A model generated the notes under the pieces. It searched no databases and was not told where the DNA came from. It saw only the letters and a program-made list of their open reading frames with translations. A stretch of DNA of 64,000 bases, taken from the NCBI RefSeq assembly GCF_900142885.1, contig NZ_FRCL01000001.1, positions 1 to 64,000 of the forward strand. Direction: 5' to 3'. Positions 57,998 to 64,000 of the stretch are shown here, one piece after another (the stretch's first letter is position 1; every line of letters begins with the position of its first letter). Source of the DNA: Flavobacterium xinjiangense. Its GTDB lineage: Bacteria; Bacteroidota; Bacteroidia; Flavobacteriales; Flavobacteriaceae. Position numbers and translations under genes: made by a program.

Positions 57998-58085
57998 AAT
58001 CGTAATTTTAATTTGTTTATTTTTTATTTGGATTTAAAACAGGAGCGGCTTATTCGTTTTATCTAAACCGCATCTGGTTTTTATT

Positions 58086-59555
58086 TTAATGACTGCCTCC
58101 AGATTGTGGCGTCGCATTTACTCTTTGCGCTTTAACCATGGACGCCGTAACGCGTGTTTTATTATTACCCCAGCTATCATACACATAAGTCAATGTATTA
58201 GCGATTTCTTCATCAGTAAGGTTTTGACTGGTCATCACATTATTGAATTTTTTCCCATTTACTTTTACTTCTCCACTTAAACCGTGAAGAACTGCATCAA
58301 TGGCTCTTTTAGGATCTGCATTTAAGTAATCTGATTTGGCAAGTGGAGGAAACACGCTTGGTATTCCTTGTCCTTCAGATTGGTGACAGGCAAAACAAGT
58401 CCCTCCAAAAAGTTCTTTCCCTGCTTTAAGCTGTTGCGGTAATGTTTTGGCAAATACATTTTTCGCTTCATTTTTCACTTTTGGCATGTTTTGAATAGTT
58501 CCTCCTTCGGCTAAATAAATTCCCTCTTGAGTGGTGCCAGAATAGATTTTTTTATTCTCGGGTCCTTCTACTTTCAACATTCCTATGGCCCCTTTATTAA
58601 ACGCTCTGAAAATCGAGTGATCCACTATAATAAAGGTTCCGGGAACATCTACTTTAAATTCAACAATGGCTGAACCTCCTGCAGGAATTAGAGTCGTTTG
58701 AACATTTTTATTAATCATATCACCCCCTTCAATATGCACTTTGTCAAAAATCTCGCCTATCACATGGAAGGAAGAAACCAAATTAGGACCACCATTACCC
58801 ATGTAAATACGAACTGTTTCTCCAACTTTGGCCGTAAGGGAATTATCTCCGGTAATACTTCCTACTTTCCCGTTAAAAACGACATAATCAGCGTCTTCTT
58901 TTACTGCTTTATCCATATCAAAAGGCTGAAGACCTTGTTCTCCGTATTTTCCTTTGGTATAAAAATCGCCTTGCATAACATAATATTCTCTGTCAATAGG
59001 TGGTAATCCTCCTTCTGGTTCAACTAATATCAACCCGTACATCCCGTTAGCAATGTGCATCCCTACAGGTGCGGTTGCACAATGGTATACATACAATCCT
59101 GGATTTAATGTTTTAAAATTGAACACTTTTTCATGTCCTGGGGCAACCAATGAAGAAGTGGCTCCTCCACCTGGTCCTGTTACTGCGTGTAAATCAATGT
59201 TGTGAGGCAATTTATTATCAGGATGGTTTTTTAAGTGAAATTCCACTTCATCCCCTACTCGAGTTCTGATGAAACTTCCAGGAACTGACCCTCCAAATGT
59301 CCAATACGTGTATTTCACACCATCGACCATTTCGCCTTCAATTTCTTTGATTTCCATATTAACAATAAGTTTCGTAGGTGCACGATTTCCTATTGGTTTT
59401 GGAACTAAAGGAGGAGCTGTAAGTTCAGCGATTATTTCTCCTTCAACAGGTATTTTTGAATAGTCTGTTGGTGAATTGTCTCTAAAAGAGAATAATCCTG
59501 CTGAAATAGCAGTCGCTGCCAACACACAAACCGCGATTTTAAATTTAGTTTTCAT
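58086..59555 (-). CDS. nirK: Copper nitrite reductase with fused C-terminal cytochrome c domain
   Basis: 489 residues; reduces nitrite to NO in the periplasm. Signal region 1-26. Two cupredoxin domains (~45-185 and ~190-335). By alignment from memory to Alcaligenes NirK: type 1 copper His118, Cys159, His167, Met172; type 2 copper His123, His158, His313; catalytic Asp121 and His264. All are present ([42 protein letters not shown]). Residues 376-480 add a cytochrome c domain with heme at Cys387-X2-Cys390-His391 (CFACH), as in three-domain NirK proteins such as that of Ralstonia. First gene of the operon nirK-cyt c-nirV-SCO-porin. Confidence 0.96.
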   Translation of the reverse strand: MKTKFKIAVCVLAATAISAGLFSFRDNSPTDYSKIPVEGEIIAELTAPPLVPKPIGNRAPTKLIVNMEIKEIEGEMVDGVKYTYWTFGGSVPGSFIRTRVGDEVEFHLKNHPDNKLPHNIDLHAVTGPGGGATSSLVAPGHEKVFNFKTLNPGLYVYHCATAPVGMHIANGMYGLILVEPEGGLPPIDREYYVMQGDFYTKGKYGEQGLQPFDMDKAVKEDADYVVFNGKVGSITGDNSLTAKVGETVRIYMGNGGPNLVSSFHVIGEIFDKVHIEGGDMINKNVQTTLIPAGGSAIVEFKVDVPGTFIIVDHSIFRAFNKGAIGMLKVEGPENKKIYSGTTQEGIYLAEGGTIQNMPKVKNEAKNVFAKTLPQQLKAGKELFGGTCFACHQSEGQGIPSVFPPLAKSDYLNADPKRAIDAVLHGLSGEVKVNGKKFNNVMTSQNLTDEEIANTLTYVYDSWGNNKTRVTASMVKAQRVNATPQSGGSH

Positions 59556-59587
59556 AATTAAAAAGGTGTTAAAATTGTCTTAATTTA

Positions 59588-59637
59588 TACTACAAAAATA
59601 AAAGACAATTTTGTCTTTTATTATGATATTTATCATA
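59588..59637 (-). promoter_or_regulatory. nirK promoter region with FNR-type palindrome and second perfect palindrome
   Basis: Minus strand: -7 box TATTTTTG at 59593-59600. Upstream, TATGATAAATATCATA at 59622-59637 contains TGAT-N4-ATCA, the core of FNR/CRP-family sites. It would be centred near -41 of the predicted start, the classical activator position. Between the two lies AAAAGACAATTTTGTCTTTT (59600-59619), a perfect 9-2-9 palindrome overlapping the promoter spacer, as expected of a repressor operator. A further GACAA half-site lies near 59578. Confidence 0.6.
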
Positions 59638-59657
59638 TATATAAAAGAATTTAGACC

Positions 59658-59900
59658 TTATTTTAATGAAATAAACACTAAAACAATCACACCTAAAACA
59701 AAAATCAAACTTCCCTTCCAAAAAGAATTTGCTTTTTTTAATTCCATGAATTGAAAAGAAACCAAGAAAAATTTAAGCATTGATAAACCCATAATTAAAC
59801 CAACCGCAAGACCTGAAACTGTAACTAAATTCGAAATCAAAGCGGTACTTATGGTCAATAAAATCAAGAATCCGTAGGTAAAAAGCAGTGTGTTTTTCAT
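59658..59900 (-). CDS. Small membrane protein, cytochrome c oxidase subunit IV / NorF-like
   Basis: 80 residues from ATG at 59900 (MKNTLLFTYGFLIL). The longer ORF start lies inside the norE-like gene. Three membrane segments (about 4-24, 28-48, 57-78) with SMLKFFLVSFQFMELKKANSFW, the prokaryotic COX4 pattern that in denitrifiers is called NorF. Begins 2 bases after the norE-like stop codon. NorF supports nitric oxide reductase activity; role here inferred from context. Confidence 0.82.
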   Translation of the reverse strand: MKNTLLFTYGFLILLTISTALISNLVTVSGLAVGLIMGLSMLKFFLVSFQFMELKKANSFWKGSLIFVLGVIVLVFISLK

Positions 59901-59902
59901 TT

Positions 59903-60484
59903 TCAAAAAATTAAGTATAGAACAGGAAACAAAAGAAGCCAGATTAAATCGCACATATGCCAGAAAGCGGCGCAAGCCTCGATGTCTTCAACTCCTGTAT
60001 CCGATTTTTTTTTCATCATTCCATAGTTTGTCCAGATTAAAATAACCAAACCCATGATTACATGAACAAGATGAAAAGCGGTTAGCAACCAATAAAAAGT
60101 AAAAAACACATTGGTTTCCGGCGTAATGCCAGCTTCTATTTTATGGTAATACTCAACGCTTTTTAGTATTAAAAAGAACATTCCGCCAAGCATAGTTAAT
60201 TTAAAATATAAAGAGGATTTTTTTAAGTTATTCTCTTTAAACTCATGTACAGCATTCGCCATAAAAAAACCACTTGTCAGCAGAAAAACGGTATTTATAG
60301 CACCAAATGTACTGTTGAGTTGCATTCTAGAATGATGAAACAATTCTGGTTGTTCACTTGCGTAAAACGCAAATACTACAATCGCCATCCCGAAAGTAAT
60401 GAGCTCCAGAAATATAATAATCCACATCAGTATTCCTCCTGGAGGATAATAAATGCTTTTATAATTAATTTTAAGTGTATCCAT
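59903..60484 (-). CDS. Cytochrome c oxidase subunit III family protein, NorE-like
   Basis: 193 residues with five membrane segments. Features: YPPGGILMWIIIFLELITFG, the FYWLLTAFHLVHVIMGLVIL of the subunit III family and the end AAFWHMCDLIWLLLFPVLYLIF. No oxidase subunits I/II are nearby, and the gene sits with norD/norQ and nirK, which identifies it as NorE-type, an accessory of nitric oxide reductase. Confidence 0.88.
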   Translation of the reverse strand: MDTLKINYKSIYYPPGGILMWIIIFLELITFGMAIVVFAFYASEQPELFHHSRMQLNSTFGAINTVFLLTSGFFMANAVHEFKENNLKKSSLYFKLTMLGGMFFLILKSVEYYHKIEAGITPETNVFFTFYWLLTAFHLVHVIMGLVILIWTNYGMMKKKSDTGVEDIEACAAFWHMCDLIWLLLFPVLYLIF

Positions 60485-60507
60485 TTTTGTCTGTTTTTAA
60501 GATAAAT

Positions 60508-61479
60508 CTACTCCCAGTCCAATAATCGTTTCTCCCCTTCAATTTTCTTGATATCGGTAATATCCTGAGACATTTCAATGATGCCTTTGTAGTTTTTATC
60601 GGCATCCCTGACAGCAAAATAGCGGATGTAAATTAGGCGTTCTTTGTAATTGATCCAAAAGGAGGATTCATTTTGTGTTCCTTTTCTAAATTCATCCAAG
60701 ATTTTAAGCACAGTCCCAACACTTTTTGGTGGATGACAAAACTTGACTTCACGACCAATAATTCCGGCACTTCTGGGAAATACGCGTTCTTCACCACGAT
60801 TATAGAAAATAACTTTATCATTTTCATCGACATAGGTAAGATCTAACGGCATCGTTTTGAATAGTAAATTCACCTGTTCCACAGTCATATATCCTTCATC
60901 ATAATGAGATGTATTTTCGAGCGAAAAAGACATTTCTCTTTTAGTAAAATCTTCACTTGGGTGAATGTATTCTTGTTTTGGATAAGGAGTAGGAGCTTGT
61001 GACAGCATCCAGCCAATTTCTTCTTCGCCTTTGCGCATTTCAATCCAGTCAGCTTCGGTAAGGAGGTCTAAGGCATTTGGAAACAAAACCGTTTCTTCCA
61101 TCTTCATCAATCTGTAAATTCCATTGATAAGAAAAGGAGTATTGATATTGATTTTCTCCGGATTATTCATTTTAAGATAGTACTGAATTAAACGGAATTG
61201 CTCTCTCAAATTATCATGAAAGGACCACATTCCCTGAGAAGGACCGTTCCATCCTTTTTTTTCTAAAAATGGAAAAAGCTGATTTTCTTTACGGGCAAAT
61301 CGTTTCTCAATGGTGTGAAGCTGGTTGAATATATTAGTGTATTTCTGCAAATCATCCTCAGGATTTACAGCTGATAATTCTTCTAAAAGTGCATGAATAA
61401 TGTCGTTTTCCTGAAAGTAAATCTGAACCGGATGTCCTTCAGGAAGTGTTGTGGTATTAGAAATTTCGTTCATTTTCAT
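60508..61479 (-). CDS. Hemerythrin-like plus PAS domain protein
   Basis: 323 residues, soluble. N-terminal hemerythrin-like four-helix domain (~16-155): GHPVQIYFQENDIIHALLEE, FNQLHTIEKRFARKENQLFP, GMWSFHDNLREQF and KMEETVLFP supply His/Glu residues suitable for a di-iron site. A PAS domain follows (~205-315: MPLDLTYVDENDKVIFYN, ending EMSQDITDIKK). This is the architecture of DUF438-type proteins without the DUF438 part. It has no output domain. The position between norD and norE suggests sensing, binding or delivery of NO or O2; inference only. Confidence 0.82.
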   Translation of the reverse strand: MKMNEISNTTTLPEGHPVQIYFQENDIIHALLEELSAVNPEDDLQKYTNIFNQLHTIEKRFARKENQLFPFLEKKGWNGPSQGMWSFHDNLREQFRLIQYYLKMNNPEKININTPFLINGIYRLMKMEETVLFPNALDLLTEADWIEMRKGEEEIGWMLSQAPTPYPKQEYIHPSEDFTKREMSFSLENTSHYDEGYMTVEQVNLLFKTMPLDLTYVDENDKVIFYNRGEERVFPRSAGIIGREVKFCHPPKSVGTVLKILDEFRKGTQNESSFWINYKERLIYIRYFAVRDADKNYKGIIEMSQDITDIKKIEGEKRLLDWE

Positions 61480-61568
61480 TTAATTTTTAAGGTTGATATT
61501 GAACCATTAAGAAAATTTGGTTTTAGGGTAAAACTTGTAAACAATTTTCTATGAATAATTAGAAAAAG

Positions 61569-61663
61569 ATTAAACATATAAGAAATATGAGATCATATAA
61601 GTTAGTAGGCAAACTATTGAAAATCTTGCTTAAATGCCCTTATATTTCTTATATGGTTTAATT
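61569..61663 (-). repeat. Long inverted repeat with TATAAG units directly after norD
   Basis: On the plus strand ATTAAACATATAAGAAATAT at 61569 is mirrored by ATATTTCTTATATGGTTTAAT near 61642-61662. The left arm has three units of about nine bases (CATATAAGA, AATATGAGA, TCATATAAG). The arms pair over roughly 28 positions around a ~35-base loop. It abuts the norD stop codon at 61664. It could act as a terminator or 3' stabiliser; similar TATAAG hairpins are, from memory, common between flavobacterial genes. Confidence 0.7.
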
Positions 61664-63439
61664 TTATTTTTGATGTTTAATTTTTTCGTACAATTGCACC
61701 AAGGATCGCAATAATTCGACTGGTGTTGTTAGAGTTTGATAGTGATTTTGCCCAAACATTTGTGGCAAATAGTATTTTGCCTGGGCTTCAATAGCCAAAG
61801 CATAGGAATTAATATTCCTGTTATTGAGTTCTCGAAGCGCCTGTTTTACATCATTGATGCCGTACTTTCCTTCGTATTTATCGTAATCATTGGGTTTTCC
61901 GTCAGAAATCAGGATGACCCATTTATTTTTAGTATTTCTTTTATCGAGTCTTGCACCAGCGTGACGTAAAGCGGCTCCAATTCTGGTATAACCATTGGGT
62001 TCAATGGCTCCAATTTTATGTTTAGCAACATTCCAGTTTTCATCAAAATCCTTTACCGTTAAATAAGTCGAAAAGTTTCGCGTTTTGGAGTAAAAACTGT
62101 CAATTGAAAAATCAATATTGAACTCGTTTAAGATTTCTCCAAAAAGAATAGAAACCTCTTTCTCCACATCAATTACCCGATTTCCTGCGGCATATCCATC
62201 ACTGGAAAGACTAATATCCAAGAGGATTAAAATCGATAAATCCTTTTCTTTTTTCTGATTCGAAATGTATATATTTTCCGATGGGGTACGTTTCGAATGA
62301 ACATCAATATACAAATCAGTAATGGCGTCAATATCAAATTCGTCTCCTTGTGTCTGGCGTTTTTGCTGTTGCATTCTGTTATTGACATTGGTCAGCATTT
62401 TTCGCAAACCCAATAAGGTCGAAGCATTTTTTGTAATGGTCTTTTTATAATAATTAGGATCCATTTTCTGTTGTGATTTTGGATATACTTTGCAGAAATT
62501 CTCTTTGTAAATACGCTTGCTAAAATCCCATTCGTTATACATAAGGTGGAATCCTTTGGCATCAATTTCGGCACTTTCGGAGATGGAAGTATTCTCAATA
62601 AAATCAGATTCATAAACGGAATGTGCCGTATCATCTACCCGAACCGTGTATTTCATATTCAAATCTTCCAATGCTTCCTGATGATCTTCTAATTCGTCAG
62701 AACCATCAAAGTCACGCCAGGTTCCATTGAATTCTTCGGCAGTTTCCACTTTTTCAAAATTGTGAAGCAAAACATAATCTTCCTGTTGTTTTTTATCGAC
62801 CTCAACTGTAATCACTTCTTCGACCGCTTTTGATTTTAAAATTGTTAAAGCCTGATTTTCATTTGCTTTTTTGGTTTTATCAGAGAAATTTTCGAGAATG
62901 GTATTGCTGTTTTTTTCTATTTCATTTTGCATCCATTTGCCATACAGCCAAGAAAAATCAGGAGCATTTTTACCGTTCTCTTTTTGAATGAAATGCTGTT
63001 TTGTTTCGGTATGAAATTTTTTATCGATAGAAAATTCTTCAAATAAAATGGCCAGAATTTCTTCTGATGTTTCAAATGCTTTTTGTTGTGAAAGTGCCAA
63101 AGGCTGGTCTTTTTCTTCCAAAGTCCAATTCAAATTCAACCGCTGCTGTACGCTCAGGTATAAAATCCTAAATAGATAAAAAGTAAGGTTCTCTTTTTTC
63201 GTTGGCAATTGGGAAAAAGAAATGGGAAGGAAAAAATTATTGTTTTTATATCCTCCTTCTCTTTCGGCAGGGAAAATTTCGATTGGTTTCCCCGTTAAAG
63301 CACGAGCCAAAATAGTCAATCGAGGTTTTATATTATTTAAATATATCGTTCTGTTAAGAATTTCAACATCAATTTTCTTAGACTTTTTAAAATGTCTGAC
63401 AAACTTTCCATATATGTATTCATCTATTTCGAAACCCAT
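61664..63439 (-). CDS. norD: Nitric oxide reductase activation protein NorD (VWA domain)
   Basis: 591 residues. N-terminal helical region, a charged middle (~190-290) and a C-terminal von Willebrand A domain with the metal site Asp408-Ser410-Ser412 (LLDISLSSD), Thr485 (GYTRIGA) and Asp513 (ISDGKPNDYD). FDIDAITDLYIDVHSKRTPS ahead of it is typical of NorD. Together with the NorQ ATPase upstream it forms the MoxR/VWA-type pair that inserts iron into NorB. 204 bases of repeat-bearing spacer separate it from norQ. Confidence 0.93.
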   Translation of the reverse strand: MGFEIDEYIYGKFVRHFKKSKKIDVEILNRTIYLNNIKPRLTILARALTGKPIEIFPAEREGGYKNNNFFLPISFSQLPTKKENLTFYLFRILYLSVQQRLNLNWTLEEKDQPLALSQQKAFETSEEILAILFEEFSIDKKFHTETKQHFIQKENGKNAPDFSWLYGKWMQNEIEKNSNTILENFSDKTKKANENQALTILKSKAVEEVITVEVDKKQQEDYVLLHNFEKVETAEEFNGTWRDFDGSDELEDHQEALEDLNMKYTVRVDDTAHSVYESDFIENTSISESAEIDAKGFHLMYNEWDFSKRIYKENFCKVYPKSQQKMDPNYYKKTITKNASTLLGLRKMLTNVNNRMQQQKRQTQGDEFDIDAITDLYIDVHSKRTPSENIYISNQKKEKDLSILILLDISLSSDGYAAGNRVIDVEKEVSILFGEILNEFNIDFSIDSFYSKTRNFSTYLTVKDFDENWNVAKHKIGAIEPNGYTRIGAALRHAGARLDKRNTKNKWVILISDGKPNDYDKYEGKYGINDVKQALRELNNRNINSYALAIEAQAKYYLPQMFGQNHYQTLTTPVELLRSLVQLYEKIKHQK

Positions 63440-63446
63440 TTTTTCT

Positions 63447-63641
63447 TAGTGTTCAGTGATCAGTTTTTAGTGATCAGTTATATTTAGTGAACCATAATTT
63501 AGAAGTCAGTGGTCAGTAATATTATTCGTTTTTAGTACTCATTTTTATTTTGATAAGTAAATGTAGCTTTCTCATCAACGGAACACTTATTTAATCATCC
63601 ATGCAACTGAACACTAAAAAAACTGAACACTGACCACTTTT
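63447..63641. repeat. ACTGAACACT-type repeat cluster between norQ and norD
   Basis: Left side: units of AGTGTTCAGTGATCAGT, AGTGATCAGT and AGTCAGTGGTCAGT (63448-63518). Right side: ACTGAACACT, ACTGAACACTGACCACT (63606-63637), the reverse complement. Both arms could pair to a long imperfect hairpin. The centre is AT-rich and without an ORF. Confidence 0.75.
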
Positions 63642-63643
63642 TT

Positions 63644-64000
63644 CTATATCATCAAATCACACAAATCTTTCAATGCTTCCACCGTTTGCAAATCATCGGT
63701 TAGCGGTTCTACAATAGCCACATGAACCGACAATCGTTTTGGAAGACCAGAATGAATAATTTTAGCGGCATCCACTAAAAGTCGGGTCGAAACGGTTTCT
63801 GTCAACCCCAATTCGGTTAGGTTTCTGATTTTGTTTCCAATGGCTACCAGTTTCTTGGCTACATCATGATCAACATTCGTTTCTTTTACCAAAATTTCAG
63901 TTTCAATTTTCGTTTCAGGATATTCAAAAGAAACGGCAATAAATCGCTGACGAGTTGATGGTTTTAGTTCTTTAAAACCCCTTTGATAACCGGGATTAAA
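63644..64000 (-). CDS. norQ: NorQ/CbbQ-type MoxR ATPase (3' part only)
   Basis: The frame is open to base 64000, so the gene starts beyond the window; a TTG at 63892 is internal. The visible 118 codons begin FNPGYQRGFKELKPSTRQRF, the sensor-1 to arginine-finger region typical of NorQ, and continue with VKETNVDHDVAKKLVAIG and the C-terminal lid ending ALKDLCDLMI. Walker motifs are outside the window. It works with NorD to activate nitric oxide reductase. Confidence 0.9.
   Translation of the reverse strand, partial: FNPGYQRGFKELKPSTRQRFIAVSFEYPETKIETEILVKETNVDHDVAKKLVAIGNKIRNLTELGLTETVSTRLLVDAAKIIHSGLPKRLSVHVAIVEPLTDDLQTVEALKDLCDLMI

Noticed and set aside
59901..59975. Longer start for the NorF-like gene
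   Set aside because: Overlaps the end of the NorE-like gene and adds residues unlike the family; ATG at 59900 gives the normal three-segment protein.
1..64000. CRISPR array, insertion sequence or rRNA operon
   Set aside because: No evenly spaced repeat-spacer pattern, no transposase, and no rRNA-like sequence was seen on either strand.

Overview
The window is a piece of a low-GC Bacteroidetes chromosome, almost certainly a Flavobacterium or close relative. The reasons are the type IX secretion tail on the first gene, the SusC/SusD pair, promoters of the TAnnTTTG type (often with an upstream TTG/TTTG), near-absence of Shine-Dalgarno sites, the gene order tRNAs-tuf-tRNA-Trp-secE-nusG-rplKAJL-rpoBC, and several intergenic repeat families that I associate with flavobacteria. 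No CRISPR array, insertion sequence, prophage or rRNA was seen.

Layout. 1-1300: end of a secreted HYR-repeat protein and a small exported VOC protein. 1500-16300: housekeeping and metabolism: LysM/NlpC peptidase, two unrelated aconitases side by side, a MoxR ATPase, a periplasmic PpiC foldase, a GH13 alpha-amylase lipoprotein that looks archaeal in type, and release factor 3. 16460-31740: the transcription/translation block on the minus strand, with rpoC, rpoB, four ribosomal proteins, nusG, secE, tuf, four tRNAs, hpf, xerC-like recombinase and rpsU. 31900-51100: mixed metabolism and envelope genes (acyl-CoA dehydrogenase, ComEA-like protein, amino-acid permease, cystathionine beta-synthase, porin, SusC/SusD, rnhB, lipB, lysS).

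51150-54680 is a four-gene minus-strand set: a small Cys-rich exported protein, an MbnP-like lipoprotein, an MbnH-like diheme peroxidase and an outer-membrane protein with a Cys motif. It is probably a copper-handling system. 54860-64000 is a denitrification cluster: norQ (partial), norD, a hemerythrin-PAS protein, norE/norF-like genes, then nirK with a fused cytochrome c domain, a free cytochrome c paralogous to that domain, nirV, a SCO copper chaperone and an outer-membrane porin. norB/norC are not in the window and presumably lie beyond 64000. The two clusters fit together: copper capture and delivery next to a copper nitrite reductase.

Most striking non-coding observations: (1) four copies of a dispersed structured repeat, all in the same orientation, whose ends show compensatory base changes; (2) an almost perfect 10-nt Shine-Dalgarno site in front of rpsU in a genome that otherwise barely uses such sites; (3) an FNR-type palindrome and a second perfect palindrome at the nirK promoter; (4) two more long inverted-repeat elements inside the nor cluster.
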